This document shows positions 19,148-26,742 of a stretch of DNA of 64,000 nt, one piece after another. The DNA is taken from the NCBI RefSeq assembly GCF_007830295.1, contig NZ_VLKC01000002.1:2840200-2904199 (forward strand), written 5' to 3'. The notes beneath the pieces are model-generated. The model was not told the origin of the DNA. It did no database searches and saw only the letters and a program-made list of their open reading frames with translations. Numbering within the stretch: the first letter of the stretch is position 1; each line of letters starts with the position of its first letter. A program made the position numbers and the translations under genes. The stretch is from Sporomusa sp. KB1 (GTDB lineage: Bacteria; Bacillota; Negativicutes; Sporomusales; Sporomusaceae).

Positions 19148-19542
19148 AATCTACGAAACCGTCGCCGGAACGGGAAGAATGGGAAAAACGGGAAGAACGG
19201 GAAGAACCCGAACCCGAATCCGAATCTGGGTCTACGGAATCCACCGAACCCGCCGAATCTGCCAAAACCAATAGGATCACCGGGCGGATCACCGGGCGGA
19301 TCATCGAACGATGCTCCACACATAGGACATCCACTATGCTGGGTTGAATCGAATTCGTGTCCGCAGCAAGGACAGACTTCGGACATATCATAGCAACAGG
19401 TTTCATAAATTCGGAAGCGTCTAGTTAAGGTTCCGACGCACCTTCTATGGCATGGTCTGCAGTCAGGTTCTGGCATACACTCATCATCACGCATACACTC
19501 ATCATTACGCATACATTCATCATTACGCATACGATATTTCAT
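19144..19542 (-). CDS. Cys-rich protein with Gly/Phe and Phe/Pro/Arg tail
   Basis: This 132-aa frame starts at the second ATG after GGAGGTATGATA. The N-terminus carries MRNDEC/MRNDEC/MRDDEC, encoded by three 18-bp tandem repeats. A middle part with two zinc-ribbon-like pairs (VCPCCGHEF and GCPMCGASF) follows. The tail is first a PPGD repeat, then GFGRFGGFGGF and FFPFFPFFPFFPF ending in Arg/Phe. The family is unknown to me. Cys-rich and low-complexity composition would fit a metal-binding, coat or surface protein, but this is a guess. GC content and repeats differ from its neighbours. Confidence 0.55.
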   Translation of the reverse strand: MKYRMRNDECMRNDECMRDDECMPEPDCRPCHRRCVGTLTRRFRIYETCCYDMSEVCPCCGHEFDSTQHSGCPMCGASFDDPPGDPPGDPIGFGRFGGFGGFRRPRFGFGFGFFPFFPFFPFFPFRRRFRRF

Positions 19543-19653
19543 TATCATACCTCCACAATATTTTTCTAAGGGTCTCTATTATATTTTATGCGTAATATTA
19601 ACTACATGTTACGTCAATTAGTGTCTAATCGGTAATTTAAAAGGAGGACAACC

Positions 19654-19863
19654 ATGAAGGCCATAACTATCCTGCAACCGTGGGCAAGCTTACTAGCCTG
19701 CGGCGCAAAGCAGATAGAGACACGGAGCTGGCCGGCTAAGTACCGGGGGCCGATTGCGATTCATACGGGGAAGACCTGGACAATGTTTACAAGAGAACTT
19801 ACTTAAATTACATTACCGGTAGGCGCGGTAATAGTTGTAGCTGAGTGGGAGGGAACAGCATGA
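19654..19863 (+). pseudogene. ASCH-domain protein remnant
   Basis: AAAGGAGGACAACC precedes ATG 19654. The first 50 codons match the start of small phage-type ASCH proteins (ILQPWASLLACGAKQIETRSW, then KYRGPIAIHTGK). A TAA interrupts the frame at 19804, after which LPVGAVIVVAE-like sequence continues in the same frame to 19863. The middle of the domain is missing, so the gene is inactivated by deletion plus a stop. Confidence 0.65.
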
Positions 19864-19952
19864 GCGACTTACTTAAAAAGATTGAAGATAAAGAGTTAAG
19901 TAGTATTGTATTTATGGCAGGATTTTGGAATCTAATGGAAAAAAGATTATAA
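19860..19952 (+). CDS. Small ORF, 30 aa
   Basis: The ATG overlaps the stop of the ASCH remnant (ATGA), as in phage-type compact operons. It encodes Met-Ser-Asp-Leu-Leu-Lys-Lys and ends GFWNLMEKRL. It may be a genuine small phage-derived gene or a leftover; no function is recognised. Confidence 0.3.
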   Translation: MSDLLKKIEDKELSSIVFMAGFWNLMEKRL

Positions 19953-20015
19953 TTTAATTATCAATTTAAGGATAATCTTCGATAATATAAATATAAGTAA
20001 ATTGGAGGTAATGTA

Positions 20016-20375
20016 ATGTCGACGATTAGTGGTATAGCGAGTGCTTTATCCGGTATATTAACAAAAATTGCTGATTCAACCAACAGCGATTCTAGTACTC
20101 AACAAACATCTTCTTCGAGTGATATAAGTTCAACAGCGTCTACTCATAAGAAAGCACTTCTTGATTATTTTGAGAGTTCTTCAAACTCTGCTGGAACTAA
20201 GACACTTGCAGATTATTTGGATGCTTCTTCTGATGATTCCTCAAATATTTATAGTGTGCTTGCATATAGCTGTCAAGGAAAAGTACAGTCTATTTTAAAT
20301 CAAATTGAGTCGAAAGAAAATACAGATAATACATCTGGCAGTACAAGTGATGCCAGTACAAAAACTAAGGTATAA
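20016..20375 (+). CDS. Ser/Thr-rich hypothetical protein, 119 aa
   Basis: AAATTGGAGGTAATGTA places a good ribosome binding site before ATG 20016. The protein has a short hydrophobic start (ISGIASALSGILTKIA), a Ser/Thr-rich linker, a central conserved-looking part (KKALLDYFESSSNSAGTKTL and YSVLAYSCQGKVQSILNQIE) and a Ser/Thr-rich tail. There is no classical signal peptide. The layout resembles small surface or flagellar-type proteins, but I do not recognise the family. Confidence 0.6.
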   Translation: MSTISGIASALSGILTKIADSTNSDSSTQQTSSSSDISSTASTHKKALLDYFESSSNSAGTKTLADYLDASSDDSSNIYSVLAYSCQGKVQSILNQIESKENTDNTSGSTSDASTKTKV

Positions 20376-20579
20376 TATTCATAGTTAAATCACGCCGCCA
20401 AATGCAGCCTTCTTCTGCGTCGTAACGAATTTTGGCGATTTGATCACTTTGAAGCAACGTTAGCCTATCTCTCAGTCAGTGGCAGGGGATGGGCTTTTTT
20501 ATTTTGCAAGAAATAGCTTTTAACATAAACATCAGTAGCTACATAAGATATAATAAATTTCAGTGAAAGAGGTATCGAT

Positions 20580-20786
20580 ATGAAAATTAGTGGAAGAAAC
20601 CAAATCCCCGGAATCGTGCGTGATATAGAGTTTGGCGATGTTGTATCTAGTGTCACAATCGAATATGAGTGCGGGACTATAACATCAATAATAACAACGG
20701 CTTCTGCAAGGGAATTGAGATTGCGGCCAGGAGTATGTGTATCTGCTTTAATCAAATCGACTGACGTAATGATTATACGCGAGTAA
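20580..20786 (+). CDS. Molbindin (Mop domain protein)
   Basis: The 68-aa protein is a single Mop (molybdenum-pterin-binding) domain: MKISGRNQIPGIVRDIEFGD at the start and the ALIKSTDVMI strand at the end. Such proteins form hexamers that store or buffer molybdate or tungstate. Canonical Mop proteins begin M(K/S)xSARNxxxG; here the Ala is Gly. The gene is monocistronic with its own terminator and no mod transporter in the window. Confidence 0.9.
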   Translation: MKISGRNQIPGIVRDIEFGDVVSSVTIEYECGTITSIITTASARELRLRPGVCVSALIKSTDVMIIRE

Positions 20787-20816
20787 AAGCAACCAAAATA
20801 CTAAGTTGCTTGATAG

Positions 20817-20851
20817 GCGCCTGCCGGGTTCGTCCTGGTGGGCGTTTTTTT
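20817..20851 (+). terminator. Terminator of the molbindin gene
   Basis: CGCCTGCCGGG / CCTGGTGGGCG stem followed by TTTTTTT. Confidence 0.85.
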
Positions 20852-21089
20852 ATAATTGCATTAGTCTATAACATTTGCTAATATTTCCATAAAAGAAAAG
20901 GTATTTGTTACCTAGGCGACCTATCTCAGTTATCTCAAATTCAGGAATAAGCGTTTGGCCTGTCACTCTTATTTTCCACGATTTTCAAATAGAATTCCAA
21001 AGAATGGAGTGTATACTGATATTGCCTAAGAAAATTGACAATGGGGGAAATGCAATGAAAAAAATAATACTCCTAATGATTGATTATTA

Positions 21090-21304
21090 AGGTGGTTGGT
21101 ATTAAAATACAAGCTACCTGAACGCGAAAGCCCCTATCACGGCTAGTTACCGGAGTAGGCAATGTCCATAAGCAGTAACGCTCTCTATTGGAAATAAATT
21201 CCCCTGCTGCATAAAAGTACTTAGTGACGGGTATGGTGCAGGGGACTTTTATAGTGTGGAGTTCCTGAATGATAGTTAGTCCCATGGTTCGACCCAGCGG
21301 GACT
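21090..21304 (+). ncRNA. Candidate structured RNA with H-type pseudoknot
   Basis: This gene-free stretch holds several strong pairings in series. GCCCCTA / TAGGC (about 21131-21167) encloses CGG / CCG. CCCCTGC (21201-21207) pairs with GCAGGGG (21238-21244). ATAAAAGT (21211-21218) pairs with ACTTTTAT (21245-21252); the last two interlock as an H-type pseudoknot. A T-arm-like hairpin AGTCCC / GGGACT (21278-21304) with inner TGG / CCA follows. No protein-coding frame explains it. It is not tmRNA, RNase P or 6S RNA by any feature I can see. Expression is not shown. The rest of the 558-base gap (20860-21417) holds nothing else I recognise. Confidence 0.4.
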
Positions 21305-21417
21305 TAATGATTTTTAGGGAGCTGAAGGCGTAATAGTATAAGTAAGCGCATAAAATGATATGGATGCTGAACTATATTTGAGGATTCAATCATGACTGAA
21401 AAAGGGAGGTTAGCGGA

Positions 21418-21660
21418 ATGAAAAAAGTAGTCGTTTTAGTAATGGCTGTATTTGTTATGAGCTTTTTTTCAATAGCGAGTGCTCATGACAATTATCCAAA
21501 TGAAAATTATCAAATGCTTTATCGTGGTGATCCGCCACCGGAAGGCCCACCACCACAGGACCCACCACCTAGACACCGGGATAAACATAGGCATCACCAC
21601 CCAGCACCGCCACCACCACATGAGCCGCCACCACCGCATGAGCCACCACCAAGATGGTAA
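21418..21660 (+). CDS. Secreted Pro/His-rich small protein
   Basis: The 80-aa protein starts with a clear signal peptide (residues 1-22, cleavage after SIASA). The mature part is almost wholly Pro, His, Glu, Arg and Asp, with PPPEGPPPQDPPP followed by DKHRHHHPAPPPP and HEPPPP repeats. His-rich extracytoplasmic stretches often bind metals such as Ni, Zn or Cu; a role in metal sequestration or the cell envelope is possible. AAAGGGAGG lies before the ATG. Monocistronic with a terminator. Confidence 0.7.
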   Translation: MKKVVVLVMAVFVMSFFSIASAHDNYPNENYQMLYRGDPPPEGPPPQDPPPRHRDKHRHHHPAPPPPHEPPPPHEPPPRW

Positions 21661-21684
21661 ATAAAAAACCGTAAAGTAGATACT

Positions 21685-21722
21685 AAGATCCCCGTTTTGG
21701 TTTTGTCCGAAACGGGGATCTT
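21685..21722 (+). terminator. Terminator of the Pro/His-rich protein gene
   Basis: AAGATCCCCGTTT / AAACGGGGATCTT stem of 13 bp. Confidence 0.8.
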
Positions 21723-21879
21723 GCATATCCTGCAAGCTACTGATGCGGAGTGGGAACTGATTTTTAACTATGCCGATAAGGTAAGAAGGCCAAAATATTT
21801 TACAAAGATTGCTATCGCTAACTCCTCTTTGTGTTACAATTTATGTATAAAAAAGTTCATATAGTTAAGGAGGTTTTGC

Positions 21880-22630
21880 ATGTTTATCAAACTGGTGTAC
21901 ATTAATCGTTGGAGGACTGCCTTGTTCTGCTTCATTTTCTTTGCCTGCTTTACCACGGTAAGCCTCGCAGGGGAAGAACTTATCCTACCACCACCAAACT
22001 CAACTGGCGCAGCTAACTATTATGAAATGAATCCCAACCCGTACTACATATCTCTTGGGGTCAAAGGCTATCAACAGACGACTGATTATACATGTGGCCC
22101 AGCTGCTGTTATGTCACTTTTGCGCTGGTACAATGTTCTAAGTGATCAATCAATGAACCATGATACCGAAATGCTGATCGCCAAAGGGATGGGTACTGGC
22201 GATATTAACTCTAAACATCCTGGCACTACCCCAGAGCAGATGAAAAACTGGTTAAGGAAGAATGGTTTTGAGGTAATGATCGGTTATAACGGAACATTGG
22301 AAATGCTCCGGGAAAACTTAAAGAAAGGAATCCCTACCCTTGTTGAATGGATTGACTGGGGAGGCCACTGGGTGGTCGTTACTGGTTACCATGCAGCCTA
22401 CGAATCACCTGAGAAAGGAGTTGACACTATCTTCTTTGCCGATAGTTGACACTATCTTCTTTGCCGATCCTGCTGTTCACTGGACCACTGTCAATAACCC
22501 GGACGGAATATCTTCCTTTAACGCCTGGCGGTTCCGAGACATGTGGTTTGATGCTCAGTATATTAACCCCGGACATTTAGTGAAGAACATATATATTGTT
22601 GCTGTCCCCAAGAAGGATAGTCCTAAATAA
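21880..22630 (+). pseudogene. C39-family peptidase gene split by a 25-bp duplication
   Basis: The product is a secreted papain-like peptidase_C39-type protein with an N-terminal signal segment (residues about 12-30). The catalytic Cys lies in QTTDYTCGPAAV and the catalytic His in WGGHWVVVTGY. The frame starting at 21880 stops at 22449. A 25-bp direct duplication at 22420-22469 shifts the frame; the frame continues after it as FFADPAVHWTTVNNPDG to 22630 and restores a normal C-terminus. Deleting one copy would give a protein of about 240 residues. AAGGAGG precedes the start. The duplication hits the segment carrying the third catalytic residue (Asp in FADP). Confidence 0.85.
22420..22468 (+). 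repeat. 25-bp tandem duplication inside the C39 peptidase gene
   Basis: The unit GTTGACACTATCTTCTTTGC plus CGATA at 22420-22444 is repeated directly at 22445-22468 without a spacer. Because 25 is not a multiple of three, it breaks the host gene. Confidence 0.95.
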
Positions 22631-22649
22631 GAACAATTTTCTTAGAGAA

Positions 22650-22671
22650 GCCCTCGGCGTGTGCCGGGGGC
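22650..22671 (+). terminator. Weak hairpin terminator
   Basis: GCCCTCGGC / GCCGGGGGC stem of nine bp with a short T-poor tail (CTTATT). Confidence 0.5.
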
Positions 22672-22706
22672 CTTATTAACCTGAAAAAAATTAAGAGGAG
22701 CTAGTG

Positions 22707-22772
22707 GTGAGTATGATTGATGATATTGAGTTCGGTAATACTAAATGTTATGAGATTGAAGGCCGACAATAG
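22707..22772 (+). CDS. Possible 21-aa ORF
   Basis: AAGAGGAG lies upstream of GTG 22707, and the frame encodes a short acidic peptide (IDDIEFGNTKCYEIEGRQ). It precedes two small overlapping phage-like genes and may be part of their operon. Evidence is only the ribosome binding site. Confidence 0.25.
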   Translation: MSMIDDIEFGNTKCYEIEGRQ

Positions 22773-22784
22773 CTGAAAGAGAGG

Positions 22785-22979
22785 TTGCTATGGATGTGCG
22801 ATATTGATAGGCTATTTATGCGTATAGGAGATATGGATAGAACAGAACTGGCAAAAGCTTACTTAATGGTATTGCAAGAGAATGCCGATCTTAGTCGCCA
22901 ACTTAAAAAATCAATGGAAAGAAGCCAACAGACTGCTGTTGAACCGGAGCCAGATACAAGGGGTGACTGGAATGGCTAA
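22785..22979 (+). CDS. Small phage-like protein, up to 64 aa
   Basis: The frame encodes a helical acidic/basic peptide (MDRTELAKAYLMVLQENADL) whose stop overlaps the start of the next gene by eight bases, implying translational coupling. The true start is unclear; ATG 22818 or ATG 22833 (near AGGAGAT) are as likely as the upstream TTG. Such short helical proteins precede HAD-type genes in prophages. No function known. Confidence 0.45.
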   Translation: MLWMCDIDRLFMRIGDMDRTELAKAYLMVLQENADLSRQLKKSMERSQQTAVEPEPDTRGDWNG

Positions 22980-23319
22980 AACCGTGGTTCTAGATTTTGA
23001 TGGTGTAATTCATAGCTATACAAGCGGCTGGAAAGGGATAGATAGTATTCCTGACCCTCCGGTCGATGGGATTAAGGAAGCAATAGGCAATATACGGAAA
23101 CATTATAAAGTTGTCGTTGTCTCGACACGGTGCTTCCAGGAAGGTGGTTTGGAAGCGGTCAAGGCATGGCTGGATAAACATGACATCTCTGTTGATGAGG
23201 TGCTCGCACATAAGCCGCCAGCGATAGTGTATGTGGATGATAGGGCCGTAACTTTTGACGGTGACGCTAAAGGATTGCTGCATAAAATAAAAACTTTCAG
23301 GACCTGGCAGAATAAGTAG
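22972..23319 (+). CDS. HAD-like hydrolase, phage type
   Basis: The 115-aa protein has the HAD motif I LDFDGVIH with nucleophile and general-acid Asp near residues 8-10. Motif II is VVVSTR and a late acidic motif is VYVDDRAV. It is a capless small HAD enzyme, like those found in phages and prophages, and likely a phosphatase on a small substrate. ATG 22972 with AAGGGGTGAC upstream gives a start exactly at the domain. Confidence 0.75.
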   Translation: MAKTVVLDFDGVIHSYTSGWKGIDSIPDPPVDGIKEAIGNIRKHYKVVVVSTRCFQEGGLEAVKAWLDKHDISVDEVLAHKPPAIVYVDDRAVTFDGDAKGLLHKIKTFRTWQNK

Positions 23320-23358
23320 GTTGATATACCTGATGTGAATAGTAAAAAAACTTAGCTA

Positions 23359-23520
23359 TTATGTAGTGGTGGCGATGAGTATGCTTTTCAGGCAATTGTT
23401 GAGTCGTAGAACTTCGCCAGAGTGTAACAGCTTATAGATAAGCGCTACAATCTTTCTCGCCACAGCAATAATAGCTTTCTTTTTGCCCAATTTACCCTGC
23501 CGGGACAAAACCACAATGCA
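23359..23520 (-). pseudogene. Transposase 3' remnant (IS110-like)
   Basis: On the minus strand, a frame with no start reads GKLGKKKAIIAVARKIVALI and YKLLHSGEV and stops at 23361. The KKKAIxAxARKxxxLIY pattern is the C-terminal end of IS110/IS116/IS902-type transposases. Upstream of 23520 the similarity fades, so only the tail of an insertion sequence survives. No inverted repeats were found. Confidence 0.55.
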
Positions 23521-23625
23521 AACGAACTATTATGACTGTTCCTAGACTTATCTAACGCTTTACCCATACATAAACTCAAACAATATGATATAATTAACAT
23601 AAATAAGCGGAAGGAGGACTGTTCT

Positions 23626-23874
23626 ATGAGAAGGGCGACATTTATACGTATCTTAACTGCCATAAAGCTGATTTCAAATAATGTAAGTATTGTAGAAAAC
23701 TTTAATAATAAGGCACTGGTAACTGTTCGAGTTCCTGAAATAACCGGGGATTCCCCTAAACAGTTTCGCTCCTTACGAAAAGTACTTTCTTATTGCTCAT
23801 ATTTTAGTATAAGAGCGGAAGCTGGTGAACTAGTTGTTACTTTGGAATTTAATTGGGATCAAAGGAATAATTAG
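23626..23874 (+). CDS. Hypothetical protein, 82 aa
   Basis: AAGGAGGAC is correctly spaced before ATG 23626. The protein looks like a compact alpha/beta domain (ILTAIKLISNNVSIVE, then NKALVTVRVPEI and ELVVTLEFNWD). No motif or family is recognised. It is monocistronic between the transposase remnant and the DUF2935 gene. Confidence 0.55.
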   Translation: MRRATFIRILTAIKLISNNVSIVENFNNKALVTVRVPEITGDSPKQFRSLRKVLSYCSYFSIRAEAGELVVTLEFNWDQRNN

Positions 23875-24010
23875 TTATTCTGGCGGTTTTTTATTTGTAA
23901 GCAGTAGTTGCCATTTACCAAAGCTGTATAAATAGACGCAGTCAGGCAAGCGTTCCACATAATCTTTTATTTGCATATTATGTAATAAAGTGCGATAAGG
24001 AGGATATAAT

Positions 24011-24835
24011 GTGGATATATTTTGCCGAGAAGTAAAACCATATGAGTGTCTGAATATGAGGCGGGTTCAGTTCTGGCTTAGAATAATGAAAGAACATTCT
24101 TTATTCATGAAGCTAGGCTTTGCCTGCTCGGATACTGAGCTTATTTGTCAGGCAGAAGAATTTTACAATGTTTTTGCAGATCTTGAAAAACATTCATGTA
24201 ATATCAAGTGTGATGAAGAGTTTATGGCATTTGTTAGCAGGATTATGGTTGCCGTTAAAAATATCTTTGCCTTTAAACGGCATGTTTTGCATTTACTCAT
24301 TGAATGTCAAATTGGGGGCTATAATTATCCTTTATTGATAGACCATATTTCCCGTGAAGCCATGTATTTTTTGAAGCTTCTCCAAAAAATTCAGGACGGT
24401 GATATGAAATATCCTGTTGATTCTATAGTCAGTGACAATGTCTTCTGGCTCAGGCATATGGCAGACCATGCCAGATTTATTGTAGGTTTGCTTGATCCTT
24501 CGGAGCGAGGTTTTGTCGAAAAGGCTAATGCATTTGCAGTTCAGTTTGAGCAATTACAACTTCAAGCTCGTGATTTAGATAGTATGCTGTGGCATTATTG
24601 TCCCAATAATGATCTTATTCGGTTTGAAAAAGATGTAACCCAAGCAACGATGCAAATCCGGGACTTTAAAGAGGCTGCGAGAGATTTAATCTCAGCTTGC
24701 AAAGTAATATCTTTGATACCACCGTTATTAGCAGACCATGTGCTTCGGGAAGCGGAATATTTCTTGGAAGTCCTTGAGCAAATAAAACATGATATTCCAA
24801 TGATGGATGGGGAAATAGTTACATGTGATTATTAG
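24011..24835 (+). CDS. DUF2935 family protein
   Basis: The 274-aa protein shows two repeats of a four-helix DUF2935 unit: FWLRIMKEHSLFMKLG near residue 22 and FWLRHMADHARFIVGLLDP near residue 150. Each contains His and Glu positions that resemble ferritin/hemerythrin-like metal sites; SREAMYFLKLL and LREAEYFLEVL end the repeats. Members are common in spore formers and of unknown function. GTG 24011 is the start, with AAGGAGGA six bases upstream; the overlapping ATG at 24009 is out of frame. Confidence 0.85.
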   Translation: MDIFCREVKPYECLNMRRVQFWLRIMKEHSLFMKLGFACSDTELICQAEEFYNVFADLEKHSCNIKCDEEFMAFVSRIMVAVKNIFAFKRHVLHLLIECQIGGYNYPLLIDHISREAMYFLKLLQKIQDGDMKYPVDSIVSDNVFWLRHMADHARFIVGLLDPSERGFVEKANAFAVQFEQLQLQARDLDSMLWHYCPNNDLIRFEKDVTQATMQIRDFKEAARDLISACKVISLIPPLLADHVLREAEYFLEVLEQIKHDIPMMDGEIVTCDY

Positions 24836-24848
24836 TTCGTGCTATAAA

Positions 24849-24901
24849 GTAAAATGAGGCTGTAGAAAACGTAATTTGCATTTTCTACAGCCTCATTTTA
24901 C
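24849..24901. terminator. Bidirectional terminator
   Basis: A 21-bp perfect stem (GTAAAATGAGGCTGTAGAAA and its complement) separates two convergent genes. Confidence 0.9.
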
Positions 24902-24903
24902 TT

Positions 24904-25974
24904 TTATGCTAGTTGTTCCGGCGTGATTGGCCATTTGCCATATTTCCGGGCAGCGTCCATCATGGCCAGAACATTCGCTGTCGGAGTGCCCAGCGATAGT
25001 CCGCAGCCACTTGATAACATAAATCCCTTTGGATTAGTATAAGCTTTTTGCAAACATTCCTTAACTTCATTCGTAACTTCTTGGGGGGTTCCCCGCCATA
25101 AGGTGTATGGTTTGACATTTCCGGCCAGACAGATCTTGTGACCCACCTTATCTTTGGCTTCAGTTAAGTCAATTTGATTATCTAAACTTAGTACAGTAGC
25201 GCCAACGTTAACCATGTCATCCAAAATATTCATAGTGTCGCCACAAATGTGGAGAAAAGGACCACTCCCGCAGCGTTGCGAGATTCGATCCGCGCATTGA
25301 CGCAGGTAGGGTTGAGCAAACTCACGGAAATGCTTGGCGCTGATTAAGGTGCCGGAGGCTGTAGGTTCAGCGAGACTTGGTTTAATACCCATATCGCAGA
25401 GTGTGTCAATGAAGAGCAGGATATTGTCAGTAGCGTATTGCAGTAAACGGTGTACCTGCGCTGGCTGCCGGCATATTTCTTTGAGAAACTTATCGGTTCC
25501 GCGGATAGCTGCAGCCGTAGTAAATGGGCCGCCAACCGAGCAGCCTGTTGCTACGCGATCCTTAACCGTTTCCTGAATAATCTTGAGTGCTTCCAGGATG
25601 ATGGGCAATCTGCCAGAATGGTGAGGGTCAATCAATCCCATTTTCTCAAGGTCTTGATAACCTGAAATCGCCGGTGCGGAAACATAGGGAACGCTGTTAT
25701 CAGGAAAGGTTAATGTACTGCCGATGGCTTCAGCGATGCCGAATAGTCCCGGACCGGCGCCAACCGAATCGGTTTCGTAAGTTTCAAAAGCGTAGATTTG
25801 TGCCTCGGCCATTAAGGTGGCGGAATGATAATACTTTGCCATTGAGCCGCCGGCCAGGTTAAAAGCCTGGTCTGTAACCAAAGGCAGACAAGGTATCCGG
25901 TCTAGCGGCTTACCGGTGGCAAATGCCTTAAATCTTTCGTTTGGTGTCATTTCATCTTTCCAGGTGGTTTTCAT
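24904..25974 (-). CDS. UroD-family corrinoid methyltransferase (MtaA/MtbA-like)
   Basis: The 356-aa TIM-barrel protein belongs to the uroporphyrinogen-decarboxylase superfamily. It has the zinc ligands of methylcobamide:CoM-type methyltransferases, not of true HemE: His-x-Cys in LHICGDTMNIL and a late Cys in SSGCGLSLGTP. It should move a methyl group to or from a corrinoid protein, with a thiol or another acceptor. It is one of five paralogues in the window (others at 44984, 46021, 50827 and 53245) and the only one outside the 40-54 kb block. No leader RNA precedes it. The substrate is unknown. Confidence 0.85.
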   Translation of the reverse strand: MKTTWKDEMTPNERFKAFATGKPLDRIPCLPLVTDQAFNLAGGSMAKYYHSATLMAEAQIYAFETYETDSVGAGPGLFGIAEAIGSTLTFPDNSVPYVSAPAISGYQDLEKMGLIDPHHSGRLPIILEALKIIQETVKDRVATGCSVGGPFTTAAAIRGTDKFLKEICRQPAQVHRLLQYATDNILLFIDTLCDMGIKPSLAEPTASGTLISAKHFREFAQPYLRQCADRISQRCGSGPFLHICGDTMNILDDMVNVGATVLSLDNQIDLTEAKDKVGHKICLAGNVKPYTLWRGTPQEVTNEVKECLQKAYTNPKGFMLSSGCGLSLGTPTANVLAMMDAARKYGKWPITPEQLA

Positions 25975-26197
25975 GACTATCCCCCCGCTTCTCTATCTCA
26001 GCAGGTAATTGCTTAAATAAAGAAATATTATATATGTATAATAGTAATTATGGATATATAAAGTAAAATCCTCCTTAAATACGGCGGGGTTTTACTAAAA
26101 TTAATAGAAAGAAGAAGTACAAGGGAGCAATCATGCCGCAATTTTAAGCTTTTTTGATACAGGAAAATTTTCATAGAATTATTAGACTGGTTACTGC

Positions 26198-26313
26198 TTG
26201 ACGGATTCCTGAATAAGTGATACACTATAATTAATATTCATACAAGTTAACAGCTGATCAGAGAACTGAAGGCTAAGTTTACTCCTAATGGGGGATCAAA
26301 CTTGGCTTTTTTT
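26198..26313 (+). promoter_or_regulatory. Promoter and sulfur-type leader RNA, copy 2
   Basis: TTGACG (26198) - 17 bp - TACACT (26221) is followed by GCTGA (26253), hairpin TCAG-AGAA-CTGA and AGGC (26270-26273). A terminator follows with stem GCTAAGTTT / AAACTTGGC and seven Ts ending at 26313. A family B repeat starts right behind it. The only gene between this element and copy 3 is a possible 28-codon ORF. Confidence 0.8.
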
Positions 26314-26381
26314 GTTATCCAGAGGGAAAGGATAACTTTCCCTGGATTGAACAACTAAGTATATCTATGGCTTCGGCTTGC
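26314..26381 (+). repeat. Interspersed repeat family B, copy 2 (partial)
   Basis: TTATCCAGAGGGAAAGGATA, then ACTTTCCCTGGATTGAAC and a diverged GGCTTCGGCTTGC tail. It abuts the leader RNA terminator. Confidence 0.7.
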
Positions 26382-26415
26382 TTATAGCTAGGTAACATGG
26401 GTGGGAGGTTAAGCG

Positions 26416-26502
26416 GTGAATAAGGTATGGAACTTTGTTTTGCGGGAAATCAAGCTGTTGGTGACAAGTTTCATCGAATACGCTAAGAAGGTTGAGCTAT
26501 AA
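26416..26502 (+). CDS. Possible 28-aa peptide between two leader RNAs
   Basis: GGAGG (26404-26408) is seven bases upstream of GTG 26416. The frame encodes a helical, basic and hydrophobic peptide (NKVWNFVLREIKLLVTSFIE, then YAKKVEL). It lies between leader copies 2 and 3 upstream of the sulfate operon, so it would be the only gene controlled by copy 2 alone. It may be a small membrane-associated peptide. No homologue is known to me. Confidence 0.35.
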   Translation: MNKVWNFVLREIKLLVTSFIEYAKKVEL

Positions 26503-26543
26503 GTGAGAAAGAGAGTTGTATTCACAAAACTGGGAAAAGGTCC

Positions 26544-26662
26544 TTGACTATACAGGATAAACCATTTACAATAAGAGCATGTCAAAACAGACAATCTAAT
26601 AATAAAAGCTAACCAGAAAACTGGAGGCTAACTACAAAAATGTAGTTAGCCATTTTTATTTT
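26544..26662 (+). promoter_or_regulatory. Promoter and sulfur-type leader RNA, copy 3 (sulfate operon)
   Basis: TTGACT (26544) - 17 bp - TACAAT (26567) is followed by GCTAA (26608), hairpin CCAG-AAAA-CTGG and AGGC (26625-26628). The terminator stem GGCTAACTAC / GTAGTTAGCC shares this GGC and ends in a T-rich run at 26662. It stands 80 bases before sbp. The helix CCAG/CTGG versus TCAG/CTGA in copy 2 shows covariation. Confidence 0.85.
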
Positions 26663-26742
26663 CTAAAAAACAGTTGAGCAGGGTTTAATGCCTGCGTGAC
26701 ACCAGGCTAAACTAAAAGGATTCAAAAAGGGAGGAAATTGAC

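Noticed and set aside
21278..21304. tRNA- or tmRNA-like 3' end (GGTTCGACCC in a T-arm-like hairpin)
   Set aside because: There is no acceptor stem, no CCA, no anticodon arm and no tag-peptide frame; kept only as part of the candidate pseudoknot RNA.
24904..25974. Uroporphyrinogen decarboxylase HemE
   Set aside because: The His-x-Cys and late Cys zinc ligands are those of the methyltransferase branch, and no other heme gene is nearby.
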